NCBI RefSeq assembly: GCF_004337985.1
Contig: NC_043740.1
Span: forward strand, 186,001 to 250,000
Reading direction: 5' to 3'
Length of the DNA: 64,000 nt
Source of the DNA: Pyricularia pennisetigena
Taxonomy: Eukaryota; Ascomycota; Sordariomycetes; Magnaporthales; Pyriculariaceae
The position numbers and the translations under genes were made by a program. How positions within the stretch are numbered: the first letter of the stretch is position 1; each line of letters opens with the position of its first letter. Positions 34,850 through 47,320 of the stretch are shown here, piece after piece. The notes below the pieces were generated by a model, which saw only the letters and a list, made by a program, of their open reading frames with translations, searched no databases and was not told the DNA's origin.

Positions 34850-36120
34850 GAAATGATGTTTTCCAACAAAACCACCCCCTAAACCCCCTTTACCATTAAC
34901 GCTCCGGCCAACGCTGACGCATTGCGCCAAAAGGTCGCGACGCTCCAAACAAAAAATCGACAATTCCAGGAACGAATAACCGAATAAATTAATTAAATTA
35001 ATAGGGATTATATTAAATATTTTTTACTATTACCCTATAATAGCACCCCAGGTATTTTGTGGATATTCCTTATAAAAACCGGGGCTTACCTTTATTTTAA
35101 CGAGGATAATTTTAATAAAAACGCAAATAAGGTTATTTACGCAGCTTCGCTATTGAAAGGCGATGCGCTTACTTGGTTCGAACCAATCCTTCGAAATTAT
35201 TTGGACCACGATAAAAAAAAACCGTAAAATTGAAATTAACCGCATTTTCGACGATTACGAAAATTTCGAAAAATGTTTTAAAGGAGCATTCGGTAGTTTC
35301 AACGAAGAACGCTCGGTTAAACGTAAACTGGTACATTTTATTTAAACCAAATTGGTATCCAGATATACCAGTAAATTTCCACAAATTACCGCCAAATTAT
35401 TATAGGGGCCCGAAACCTTAATAGTACGTTTTTATGCGGGATTTAAAAAAAAATTAAGAACGAATTCGTTAAAAAAGAACGACCCGATACCCTAACCGAG
35501 TACGTAAAATTAGCAGTTAAAATCGATAACTGATTTTAGGAGCGAAAATTGGAACGACGCGAAAAACGCAGCGTATAGGGACCAATTTTGCGACAAATTA
35601 ATACGGGACGCAAATATTAACACCCCAAATCGCTTCGCCAATATAATATTTTTTATGGAATATATAACGGATTTATAAATTTTAACGGGACGTAATACAA
35701 AAAACCTCGTAAAAATCCCAAAAATGGTCAGTATTCTAAATACGATAAACCAGGACGTATCGCCAAATCTTATCCTAAAAACGTTCCAAATTTATATCCC
35801 GATTTTATAACCGGGTACCAGAGCAACACCCCCGATTTTAAAAAACCACGAGGATTTAACGCCACCACCTATCAATAAACGTAACCGGATTAATACAGTT
35901 TAACAAACTGGATTATATATTATAACGACAATTATATAACCCATAATAACGTGAAAATGGACGCAGGATTATATCTACAAAAGCCCAAAAGTACCCGGAT
36001 TTTAATAATAGGAAACCGCGTATTTATTAAAATTAGATCACCAGCACAATTACGCAAACAAAACGCCAAATTACCCGAACCTACGGAATCGGATATTTTA
36101 AAAAAAATTTAAACTAAAAT
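34850..36120 (+). pseudogene. Gypsy 1 gag remnant
   Basis: The start region gives TPFTINAPANADALRQKVAT with a helical Gln-rich stretch. A capsid-like block follows near 35080-35220 (NKVIYAASLLKGDALTWFEP), typical of Gypsy Gag. The late region shows GRIAKSYPKNVPNLYPDF near 35750. Stops are of RIP type. Confidence 0.75.
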
Positions 36121-36999
36121 TATTGGGATAAACCTACCGTATCCGGATAATCCAATAAACCCCAACGGACGAATTTAATAACGAATCAAGAAACGAATTT
36201 AGCGAAAGAAAACTATATTTTCAAACCTATATAATGCAGCAAAAGAAACTAACCCCTATATATACGAAAAAAAACTTATCGATTTATACCGAAACGACCA
36301 ATTAATGCAATTCCCCGGCATATTATTTCGAGTACATATACAAAATTTTATAGGATTAATTAATCCAATTTTCGGAAACTACCCAATTTTGGATACCAAA
36401 TATCCCAGGTATATAAAAATCTTTTGAGCAAAATGTTTTCGAAATAATTGCGGATTGCACTTTAGCAAAGAAATAATTTACGACTTTTTCCCACGACGAC
36501 GCAAGACCATAAATATCCACGAAATATATACCACCATTAAATTACCCAATTGGGAAATTAAAATAAAGTTTAATACCGAGCCAGCGGTAGTTTTTACCCT
36601 TTATAACGATTACCCCGTAATATATTATAATTAAAAACAAGTTCCATGGTACCAACATTTTGGAAACATTTGCAAAATATATATGTTAACCAAAATACAA
36701 GCATAATACGAAATAAAATTACGATAACCAGGACCCGCACCCATAACCAGAATCGTGTGGAACCTCAACGTTAAGGATAACAAAATACCTACGAACGCAC
36801 GAAAAACGCCTGCACCAACAGGGCACCGATTTAATAAAATCAAAATTAAAAATAGCTATATACGCCGAAATAAGAAGAATAAGGACCCACGACGCGAGTC
36901 CAGCAAATTAAAAAACTAAAACAGCCAAACGGTACAGGGCACCAGACGGTAGCAGCAAAAACGGAATAAAAAACCGTAAACGCCACGCAAATTACGAAA

Positions 37000-39900
37000 G
37001 CAGTACACGAATATATATTCCTAAATATACGGTTTAATGGAAGACCCATATAAACGCTTTTTAACAGCGGAGCACAAAACAATTACATTTTTCCAAAAAT
37101 CGTAAAATAACGACAAATATTTTGGCAATAAAAAGAAACTATATCGACTATAAACCGTAAAAAAAGAGGCAGTTTTATACGGGAACGGTACCATCGAAAT
37201 AAAAACCGTATAACTTTGGATGGAAAATTATAGACGAAAAAAAAAAATTATTTTGGATATTACGGAAATAGGGAATAAAAACATAATTTTAGGAATTCCC
37301 TGGTTTAAAAAGAATAACTTCCGGATAAATTGGATGACAGGCCAGATCTAATGGGAAAAGAACCTAATTACTAAACGACCTCCAGCATAGCAGGGTTTAT
37401 ACAGGAAATATAAGGTACGGAAAAATGAAATAAAACGAATGGCGTATTTACAGGAAGGACGACCAACCTCGGAGCTAATATCGGAAAAAAGCGACCATTT
37501 ACAGGTTAAAACCGATTCAACTATATAATATAATTTACGAAAAAATAAACCAAAAACGGCAAAATCCCAAAGGAATACCGAACTCATATACGACTATTTA
37601 GCCAAAAATTCGAAATAAGATCACCCGAGCACAGCCCGTTCGACCACTAAATACTATTAAAAAAAGGAACCCAACCAAAATTCCACAAAATATACGGTTT
37701 GAATCCGACATAAATGGAGGCTTTAAACGAATATTTCGCAGAAAACCTTAAAAAAGGTTATATTAAACCATCGATATTACAAGCAAAATACCCAATCCTT
37801 TTCGTACCAAAAAAGAACGGAAAAGTACGATTATGCGTGGATTACAAACAATTAAACGACATTATAATAAAAAATTGCTACCCGCTCCCATTGATTGGAA
37901 AATTTAAAAAACATATTTTACTAAGTATAATAATTTACGATATTTAACCTTAAAGGAACATATAATTTAATCCGTATAAAGGAAGGCGAGGAATGGAAAA
38001 CAGCATTTCGCACCAAACGAAAATATTACGAATACCTGGTAATACCTTCCGGTCTCACGAACGCCCCCGCAATTTTTTAAACCATAATAAACCACGTTTT
38101 TAGGGAATGTTTAGACATTTTTGTCGTTATTTATCTGGACGATATCCTTGTTTTTTCCAAAACGTTGGAAAAAAATAAAAAATATATTTATACAGTTTTA
38201 CAAAAGCTATAAAACGCTGAACTTTTAATCAAACCCGAAAAACGCATTTTTTATAATAAACAAATTAGTTTCCTAGGATATATTATCGCCCCTGGAGAAA
38301 CTGGGATGGAGGAATTAAAAATCCAAGCAATAAAAAAATTATTCCTAACCACAAAACGTAAAAAACGTTCGGGTACTCCTTGGATTCGTGAATCTTTATA
38401 AAAGGTTTATTAAAACACACGGCGCGATCGCCCCCCATTAACCAATCCAACCAAAAAGGACTTAAAACTCCAATGGACGGAATAAATACAACAAGTTTTC
38501 GAACAGCTACTAAACACAATAGCATAAAAACCGATTACTAAAACACCAAATCCAATGAAATTTTTCGAAATCGAAACCGATGTATCCGACTATGCAATCG
38601 AAGGACAATTTGGCCAACGAAACAAAAAAAACGCTTGCACCTTTACGCCTTTTTTTTACAGAAATTACATGGACCGGAACTCAATTACCAAATCCACGAT
38701 AAAAAATTTATAATTATTATCCGAACAATTGAAAAATGGAGACCATAGCTATCCGGATATAAATACGAAATATTAATTTATACGGATTATAAAAACCTTA
38801 CCCATTTTACCACCAGCAAAATGTTAAACAAACGATAAATTAAATGGGCAAAATCCCTATTAAAATTCTATTTTAGGATTATTCACCGAAAAGGAACAGA
38901 AAATGGTAGGGCCGACGCCCTTAGCAACAAGCCAAACCATAAAAACATAATACCCGAAAAACACGGGAAATTTTTACGGTGAACGATAACGGAAACCTTT
39001 TACCAGTTTACCGAAATTTTATAACGATTAACACGGTAATTACAGTAAAAAAATACGGAAAGTCCACGAAAATAAAGCCCACGGATACCAAGGAATTTCC
39101 AAAACATGGGAACGGTTAAAACAGCACTATAATTTCAAAAAAATACGATAAAAAATACGAAAAACTATTAAAAATTGCGAACTTTGCGCAAAAAACAAAT
39201 CCGGCAAATATAAACTTTACGGGTTCCTATAACCTTTACCAGCCCCTAATAAAACCTGGTAAACCATTAAAATGGACTTTATCGTTAAATAACCATTTTC
39301 CGAAAAACTATTTACTAAAATAAAATACGATAATATATTAATTGTAATGGATAAGTTTACTAAATACGTTTATTTCCTATTTTATAAAAAAAGTAGCAAC
39401 GCCGAAAAATTCGTCTACACATTCTTACGAACAATTGACAGCAACTACGGACTTCCAGAAAGCATTATAACGGATAAAAATAAACTTTTTACATTAAAAA
39501 TCTGGAAATTTTTAATGGAATAGCTAGGAACCGACCACAAATTATCCACAATATTCCACCCGCAGATAAACGGACAAGCAAAACGAACGAACGAAATATT
39601 AAAACAGTATTTAAAATATTATATAAACCACAAACAGGAAAATTGGGTACGGCTATTACCCATAATATAATTCGTATATAATAGTTTACAAAATAAAAAT
39701 ACCAAAATAACCCCGTTTTATACCAATTACGGATTTAACCCTACGGTATATGGAAAACCAAAAACCACGACTACGGCCCCACGACCGATAAATAAGCAAA
39801 CGAATTATGAAAACTCCACCAAAAACTTTAACAGGAATTGGAATTCGTACGAAAAAAAATAACCAAATACGCCAACCAATATCGGATAAAGGGACCATTT

Positions 39901-40330
39901 TTCCAAAAAAGAAATAGCGTTTATTTTATTCGACGTAATATAAAAATACAGCGACCAAATAGCAAATTTAATTTTAAAAAGCTTGGACTTTCTAAAATCG
40001 ATAAAAAAATTAACGAAACCAATTACAAATTGTAATTACCAGAAATTATAAAAATCCACCTAACGTTCTACGTATTACTATTAAAACCAGCACCACCCGG
40101 TACCAATATATAAAAAATAATCGAAATTAACGCACAAAAAACGTACGACGTCGAACGAATATTGGACCCCAAACCCAACCACGGTAAAAAAGAATACTTT
40201 ATTAAATGGGAAAACTATAAATACGAAAAAAATATTTAAAAACCCTTTAACCACCTCCAAAATTGCCAGGAACCACTCCGGCAATATTATTAGGAATTGG
40301 ATTTGCGAGCAAATTAGCCAAAAAAAAGGA
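37000..40330 (+). pseudogene. Gypsy 1 pol remnant (PR, RT, RNase H, IN, chromodomain)
   Basis: Protease-end motif NIILGIPWFKKNN at about 37280-37320. [36 protein letters not shown] at 37760-37870, and VYLDDILVF-type catalytic motif (VIYLDDILVFSK) near 38120-38160. RNase H begins near 38560. Integrase has MDKFTKYVYFLLYKKS near 39345, ITDKNKLF near 39470 and HPQINGQAKRTNEILKQYL near 39560-39620. The chromodomain VERILDPKPNHGKKEYF then IKWENYKYEKN lies at 40150-40240. The RT block at 37714-37947 is open for 77 codons, but other parts carry stops. Confidence 0.88.
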
Positions 40331-40439
40331 CGACTTAAAAAAGCATTATTTACTATTCCCAAAACTAAAAATCGACCAGGATTCGAAACCACACCACTTT
40401 TCGAATTTACAAAAAAACGATTAATATATACCACGAATT

Positions 40440-40953
40440 CAAATATACGAATAAAGCAATTTACCGACCGAATGCTGCGCAAAAACATTTATTTTATCGA
40501 ACAAAAAAGGATTTAAAAAACTTATAGGGAAGGACGAATCCCAGGCAAAATTGGAATTCGGAAAAAGCGATTCCAGGGACATTTCGGGAAAAATTTCAAC
40601 CCATCGTCGTCGCTCCTCCTGCTTTATTTCTTTACGTTCCACCCAATTCAAATTCTCCAAATCGTTAATACCGCGAAATATAGTTCGTATTTTTTTTTAA
40701 ACCACAGTTTTTTTTGTTTTCGTAAGCGAAGTAATCTCGCTTATTTCGCCTAAATCTGCTTTTTAAACGCCTCCATTTCCGCCTTAAATTTGGAATGCTG
40801 GCGACCAATATAACGAATTTGGGCAGTAGATAGACCTAATACGTCGTATCCGGAACGGTTGGAACGAACGTATTCCATATAACGAACGGAATCCTGAAAA
40901 AATACCGGATAAAAGGTTATGCTTTTGACGTAGCAAAGGCTGCAGGAAGGCAT
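40440..40953 (-). pseudogene. Conserved Cys-rich/coiled-coil frame, antisense to Gypsy 1
   Basis: Two minus-strand open pieces (40953-40750, 67 codons; 40660-40439, 73 codons) lie between pol and the 3' LTR. The first starts MPSCSLCYVK, has QDSVRYMEYVRSNRSGYDVL and GRQHSKFKAEMEAFKK. It aligns ungapped with the Gypsy 2 frame at 16379. Correcting RIP Tyr to Cys suggests C-x2-C ... C-x2-C-x7-C, then a helix. The second piece is charged (VERKEIKQEERRRW). Probably an accessory protein of the element; function not known to me. Confidence 0.55.
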
Positions 40954-41149
40954 TTCAACGGTATTAACCGATAATAAAAAAAAGGGGCGTAACGACGCTT
41001 TATCGACGAACGACCAAATTTTAATTCAATTATACAATTAAATAAAGCGCAAAAAAATTAACCAGGAAAAAAGGAAAACGAAATAGGGGTTAGGGGAATA
41101 CGGGCTATTGAAAAGCTAAAAAAACTTGGTTAAAGGAAAGGAAACCTAA

Positions 41150-41596
41150 TATTACGACCAAACAAATTGGGCCGGTATTAATAAGGCCAGGCGGGGTTAC
41201 ACCCCTTTTAACGATATACGGAACCCGACCGACGGAAACGGGTTTACATAAAAATGGAATTACGTAATTTCACGTAATTGCCAAAAACGTGACTTTAATA
41301 ATCCTTGAAAAATTGCAACAAATTAAGGGAAATAATTTCTGCGACCTGTAACAAATTAGGAGAAATTACGTTCGGGATATAATTTATATAAAACACGTTT
41401 ATTACTATATAGATAAAACTTGATTTAGAATTATTTAGCAGCAATTAACTTATATCCAATTTACTACTCACCCAGGAATCGATTATAATTTTACCCAGTT
41501 ATTGAAAAACCCCAGTTACCCAGTCCAAACGCTCAGTTGCTTTAACTCACTATACTTTACCCTAAGAACAGGTTACCCGATACCTTGATCGTAATA
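41150..41596 (+). repeat. Gypsy 1 3' LTR
   Basis: 447 bp, TATTACGACCAAAC to CTTGATCGTAATA, then TTATG. Confidence 0.85.
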
Positions 41597-41601
41597 TTAT
41601 G

Positions 41602-41800
41602 TCCCAACCCGATTCGAACTCCCGATATAAACCCCTTGGATAATGAAACCCTTTATACCGACCTGTAACCCCTGAAATGGACGAACCCCCGAATCGGAAA
41701 AAACCCCCAAAATTGTAATAACCCCCGGATTCGAACCCCCGATTTGCATAATACTAACCCACGGAATTAATTATTAAACCAGGTAACTAATTTTGCTATT
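41602..41800 (-). promoter_or_regulatory. T-arm/B-box-like motifs at the 3' end of Copia A
   Basis: On the minus strand the sequence holds GGGTTCGAATCCGGGGG near 41735-41755 and GGGAGTTCGAATCGGG near 41607-41625. GGTTCGAATCC is an exact fit to the polymerase III B-box/tRNA T-arm consensus. The second recurs in Copia B (50150) and in the stub at 11010-11030. No tRNA body surrounds them. Confidence 0.35.
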
Positions 41801-42299
41801 CGTTAATAATAATTCAAACTAGGCATATTATTTAGGGTATTTCGAATGCGTAAGTCGCCCAAAATACGAATTCTTTCGATTTTAATTCAACTTTGGGTAT
41901 ACGGGCGGTATAAACTGTTTATTGATTAACCTGTACAAGGTAAGTTCGGGTAATACGGCCGGTATTGGGCTAAAAAAAAATCCAGTAATTGTAAATAAAG
42001 GAAATATAATGGGTAATAAGCTAACGAACTAGTTAAATACCCTAAAATTCAATAGGTAAAAACTAAGTTTTTAGGTGTTTAAACCCTATAAACTTCAAAA
42101 AAACCTTGTAAATTGGAGATGTTAAGGGCTTTGTTAAGCTTTTAGCGGGTCTTTGTTCGGATTCCAGGTATATTAAAATTATTAATCCTTTTATAATTAA
42201 CTCCCTTACGTAATAAAGTCTTAATGATGTATATTTATTACGTTGGTGGTGCGTAGGATTGTATACATTAATTATAAAACCTGTATTATCTCCGAATAT

Positions 42300-43720
42300 T
42301 GCAATATGACCTTTTATAGGTAGTCCAATCTTTATAAATAGGTTTTTTAACCATTATATTTCATGCAGGGCTTCCGTTAAGGTATCGGTTTTGGTTTTTG
42401 GAGTGTTTAAAATTATAATATTAACCTTTTCGCATTTCCACGTTATAAAGCCCCCAAACATGGTATACAATTATTTGTAAATGGATTTTGAATTTTTCTT
42501 AACCCCGGTAAGACCGTTATTGCTAAAACCCAGTAACTTAAGGTTTTTAAAACCCCGTATTAAATAATTGGGACGTAATTCGGTTTTAAATACTCTATTT
42601 CCGTAACAAATTAATACGGATTTAATACCCGTTAAATAACGTAATAGATTTTTAACTGCCATTAAATGGATTATAATAGTTTTTATTAAAAAGCGTAAAC
42701 GTTATTAAACCGTAAAACCGTCATCCGGGCACGTCAATAGCATTGAATACATAAGGGTGCCGATAATACGCTATAATAATTTGATTCCTAACGCGGCTTA
42801 CCCTCGCTAGATTTTAACATACCCGGTTGTAAAGGAATAAATATAAATTTGCAATTAATTGATCCGAACGTTGTTAATGCTTCCTTTATATATTGATTTT
42901 AATAGAACCAAAATAGGCGCTGAAACCTATTCCTTATAAGTTAAGCGCTTAAAAATAGGTTACAGGGCCCCTATTTTCCAACGCGTATATTTTATTAAAA
43001 CCGGTTTTTAAATCCTAAATATATTGCAATTCAAAACCTATTAACAGGTATTCGTTTACAAAGGTAGCGATAAAGTGTTTGGATTTAACGTTATTAAAAA
43101 CAGCGGGATTAGCAATTAAAGGTTTAAAACCTTTCTTTAAAAGTAGGGTTTTAAGTTTGTTTTGCCATTTTTTTAAACCCTGTTTCAAACCGTATAACGC
43201 CTTTTCCAATTGTATAACCTGCAATTTTTTCAAATTATAACCTATTTCCACTTAAATGTTAGCTGTGGTAGGGTTACAAATTTTGGCCTATTTGTTGAAG
43301 CTGTTTGGAATTTGCAAATATATATTTACGTCGGTAAGGTTATTATTCAAAAACGCACCGATAAAATCAATTTGTTTTATTTCCCAATTTTATATATTAA
43401 CTATAGCTAGAAGTATACGCCAGGTAAGTGGTATACTAGTGTTAGCAAAAGTTTCGGTATAACTTAGGCCTTCGACCTGTAAAAAACCCCTAATAACAAG
43501 CCTAGCTTTATATTTTATAGGTTTATTATTTTTATCCTTTTTTGATTTAAATACCGGCCGGTTAAAACCAAGTTTACGGTTTATAGGCATTTTAATTTTA
43601 AGGATAAAACGGAAGGTTTTTACAGTAACGATTTGGTCGAATTTAGACGTTAAAGCAGTTAGCCATTTAGCATCTTCAGGGATATTTGAAGTTTATTAGT
43701 AATTATTTGGTTTACCATTT
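42300..43720 (-). pseudogene. Copia A reverse transcriptase and RNase H remnant
   Basis: RVT_2 motifs: NRKLGFNRPVFKSKKDKNN and then YKARLVIRGFLQVEGLSY at about 43590-43480; VIQLEKALYGLKQGLKKWQN at 43230-43150; the YVDD region reads TFVNEYLLIG near 43060. RNase H start is LLRYLTGIKSVLICYGN near 42650-42600 followed by LKLLGFSNN. Frame broken by RIP stops. Confidence 0.8.
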
Positions 43721-43849
43721 TTAATAGGTTTTTTTGTTATTTTCTTTTTGTTTTAAAAATAAAAATAATGCACGTAGTTTATATCCGTTAGATTTGGGTT
43801 TTCGAATTGCGAATTTAACTTTATATTTAATTTTTTAGGTGCTGAAAAC

Positions 43850-44287
43850 ACCGGAACTTCCGTTGTTTTAGGTATTGGATTAGGTACCGTTACCGTTATA
43901 GGTTTTGGGGGGCGAATAGTAGGTTGTACAGGCCTGGCGGGCACTGTAGTTTCAGGGTTTAAATGCCCTGTAACGGGTGGTAACTGCCCTGTAATAAGTG
44001 GTAAATACCCTGTAAAAAGTGGTAAATACCCTGCATTTTCACGGTTTTTTAGGGGATAATTATCCGTTGGAACGCTATTAATTTCATCTTTAAATTTAGA
44101 ATTGGAATCCCCCTTTAAATTTGTATTTTCCCCCTTGAAATATTTGTAGCGTTTTCCCTGCAATAGCCAAATTCTCAGCGATTATACCCTTTATAACTTT
44201 TACGGTAAAGGATTTATATACGGCTCGTTTAGCGGGTGCGTAAACCCACGTTGTAGAATTTGATAAATGGGTTAAAAGTTTCACCAT
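43850..44287 (-). pseudogene. Copia A IN-RT linker with proline-rich repeats
   Basis: An open 136-codon stretch (44163-43753) with GYLPLFTGYLPLITGQLPPV and then VPARPVQPTIRPPKP. The repeat region lies at about 43965-44040 in DNA (CCTGTAACGGGTGGTAA-type units). Similar repeats occur in Copia B. Confidence 0.6.
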
Positions 44288-44289
44288 TA

Positions 44290-45075
44290 CGGTGCGGGGA
44301 GCCAGTTTATTAAATTTTTGGCGTTTTCTTAGCGGTATAATAGCCTGGTATACAATACCAATAACCCAAAATACCTTAAATTGGGTTTGTGCGGTAATCC
44401 AAATTGGAATTCGGAATAAAGTTTTCGTAAGGTGTAAAGTCCCTATTAGATACCGTTGTACGGTTAACTAAATTAACCACGGCAGGTAGTAGATAATGTT
44501 ATAAATCTAATGGTAAACCCGCCGCTATAATGATAAACCGAAATTTATCCAGAATAACACTAACGGACCGTTCCGTTAATCCGTTTTAGCCGTGGTTACA
44601 AGGGTTTAAAATGCGAAAATTAATACGTTTGTTTGTAAACCAATCTTAAAGGTTTATATTAACCTAATACCCCCTATCTAAGTGAAAATTTAGGGGGTAG
44701 CGCCCGTACGTAGCTTTTAAAACTTTAAAAAAGCCTTTAATAGCCATTAAAACCGTAAGTCCGGCTTTATTTCTTAATGGGATCGACCACCGGAAACATG
44801 ATTTTCGGTCCATTAATAATAAAAATTCGGGCGTTTTATTGTAAAAGTAAGGCTTAAAGGTCACTATATCACCCTTTATAAGATCGAAAATATTAGGGGG
44901 TGTAAGGAATGCGACCTTATTTGTACGCCTAATAGAAATAGCTTTAACGCAAGCAATAAAGGTAATTGCCGCAATTTTATCGACATTAGGTAAACCTTTT
45001 GTAATTTTAACGGTTTTTTTAGCAATAATAACCTTATATACCCTAAACGCTTGTGCCATAACAGGGCTTTTTAGG
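44290..45075 (-). pseudogene. Copia A integrase remnant
   Basis: A 131-codon open piece at 45059-44664 shows FDLIKGDIVTFKPYF, LLLMDRKSCFRWSIPLRNKA for the first catalytic Asp, and YPLNFHLDRGY for the second. The Glu region (GQNGLTERSV) is visible as degraded sequence near 44570-44540. This is the Copia-type integrase core that inserts the cDNA. Confidence 0.75.
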
Positions 45076-45353
45076 CCTGGACTTCATTACAATTACCTGT
45101 AATTCCGTCCCCTTTAAGGGTTAATTAGCCGTCCATAGTTCGTTTTAATGCTAAAAGGAAATAATTTACAAGGGCCTGTTTTAAATCCGATAACAAAGCA
45201 GGTTTTAACAACGGATTTTTTGTGTAGGAAACCCCCTTTTTTTTCGGAAATAGTCCCTTTTATATTAAATTGCATAAAAAGGTCACCTAACGGTGTGCCG
45301 GGCCTACGGGGCCCAATCTCACGTGGACTGTTAAGTTTTTTATCGCTTAGCTT

Positions 45354-46100
45354 TTACGTTACAGGGGAATTTACGGCTATTTCCGTATTTTGTTCGGGAT
45401 TTAGCTTTTCCGTTACCGTTTTTTCTTCCGGTTCCGAATCGGTATAAATTCTGTAATCCCCTTCAGGGTTTATATTACTTAGTTTTACTTCCAACGGGTC
45501 TGCGTAACCCTCTGTAACGCCCTGTAAAACCATGCTGAAAACGGTGCTATATTCACCTATTATCCAGGCGTAATTTGTAATTTTTGGTATATTTCGAACA
45601 AGGATATCGCACCCTTTAACCTCTAAACAAAACGAATATTCAGCGGTATTTAAACGTCCCCACGCCTTGCGATCCTTATCGTACAAAGTATCTTTTAATA
45701 ATACACCCCCTATATTATAGTGTATAAAACCACTAACGATATTTATTTTAAACGCGGGGATAAATAAAACGTTATTTAACGTAACCTCTTTAAATTCGTC
45801 AGCTTTTTGGCCGTAACGGACCTGTATTTTCACATTTCCGGTGCCTACAGGCCCATTAGGGCCACCTCCTGTACATATTTTGACTGTAAAACCGGGGGTA
45901 TAATTGGTAAAAAATTGTTTATGTGCAAAAATATAGTGCGTGCTACGTGTATCGTACAGGATAGGGTAACCTAATTTTCAAGGTTTAGGGGTCCTTTTTA
46001 CGCCGCGTCCAGGTTTCGTTTTAACCCCAAAATTAGCTGTTCAAATTTATGGTTTTAGCGTTTTACCGTTATCGGTTTCCAAATCCGAATCCGAACTAAT
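45354..46100 (-). pseudogene. Copia A protease region remnant
   Basis: The frame at 45833-45354 (159 codons) shows KIQVRYGQKADEFKEVTLNN and VLFIPAFKINIVSGF, the region after the protease active site. The active-site DTG stretch lies upstream near 45950, damaged. An acidic linker with a TDSEPEEKTVTEKLNPEQN block follows. Confidence 0.6.
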
Positions 46101-46109
46101 TTTATCATT

Positions 46110-47320
46110 CCGCTAGTGGCGGAATTAACCTTTTATTCCAGGGCGTTATATGCTGCGGATTCGTCAACGTTACCTAAAATCGAAGCCGTACATAATTCAA
46201 AATCCATAAAAACTATGGACGTTCCAGCGGTTAATTCGTTGGAGGGGGATTTAGTATTTTTTTGCAAAAGCAGAATCCGAATTAGAGTTTTGATTTTTTT
46301 TCGTAATTTAAAGGTTTTTTCCTGCCCATTATTTTCCTTTTTAGCGCCTTTTTTACCGTTTTTTTTACCCGTCTTTTTGCTTTTAGGTTTATAACTAGCA
46401 GTTTTAGGCGTTGTTCAGCCTAAAATCGAATTTTTGCAAATAAGGTCCGCCATAAGGTATTGCAAATTTAATTTTTCCGAATTTTGGCCTATTGCTTGCA
46501 GGCCCCGTTGGGTATTGCGTTGGCGTTTGGTCCAAATAAGGAATATCCCCTGCAGGGCCCGTAAATATTGATTTCGTACGTTTACGGGGTTGATATGCAC
46601 GTTGGTATTCGTTAATTTAACTACCAGTAAATTCAAACGGCTGTTAAATTTAGGTATCGATCCTTTAAATTTCGAAAAATTCAAAACGTGGAATTCCCGA
46701 TATAACGAGTTTCGACTAATTTGAGGTGTATGGGAATATTTATTTTCCAGTGTTTTATTAGCCGTTACGGGGTTGGAATACCATGCAATGGATTTTAAAA
46801 GTTCTTTGGTCAAACAGTTTTTTATAAGCAATAATAGGATTAACTGCTCGTGTTCCGGTAGGGTAAAACCAAATTTAGGGTTGAAAATAAATTTCGCCGC
46901 TTTTATAACCCTAAATTGTACTATTAACGCCTATTTCCACAAATCGTAGTTGTTAACCCCTATTAATTTACAAGTTTCGGGGAAAGAAAATACCCGTTTC
47001 GATAATTTCTTACCTATCCCGTCACCTAAAATTAGGTTACCAAATGGATTAGGGGGTGCGATAGCGGGTTTGCTTTCCGAATTACCATTAAAATTAATGG
47101 CATCACCGCTTTTCAAGGTTAATAGGGCATTTAATTGTTAAATTATCCTTTGAAAATAATCCATTTGCGTAATTAACGCTTTTAATTGCAGGTTTTGGGC
47201 CTGTAATTTAGCGGTTAAAACTTCGTTTGGGCTGGGTTCAGGCCCCCTATTTGTTGGAATTGGGCCTGGAAAACCCGATATAGGGCTGTTTTCCATTATA
47301 AGGTAATTTAAACTATAATT
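46110..47320 (-). pseudogene. Copia A gag remnant
   Basis: NLILGDGIGKKLSKRVFSFP, then CKLIGVNNYDLWK at 47050-46931. The 138-codon piece at 46831-46415 holds NSLYREFHVLNFSKFKGSIP and WTKRQRNTQRGLQAIGQ. It is homologous to Copia B and C gag. Confidence 0.75.

Larger units (their letters stand above)
34349..41596 (+). mobile_element. Gypsy 1: full-length Ty3/Gypsy chromovirus, RIP-degraded
   Basis: 7248 bp, 5' LTR 34349-34795, 3' LTR 41150-41596, target duplication TTATG at 34344-34348 and 41597-41601. Order Gag, protease, RT, RNase H, integrase, chromodomain, then an antisense Cys-rich frame. It sits in the 3' internal end of Copia A. Polypurine tract AAAGGAAAGGAAACC precedes the 3' LTR. Confidence 0.9.

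Noticed and set aside
36631..37587. Minus-strand hydrophobic frames
   Set aside because: Antisense shadows of Gypsy 1 between gag and RT.
41602..41770. tRNA gene on the minus strand from the GGTTCGAATCC word
   Set aside because: Only T-arm-like words are present; no acceptor or anticodon stems can be drawn around them and they recur at the end of Copia copies.
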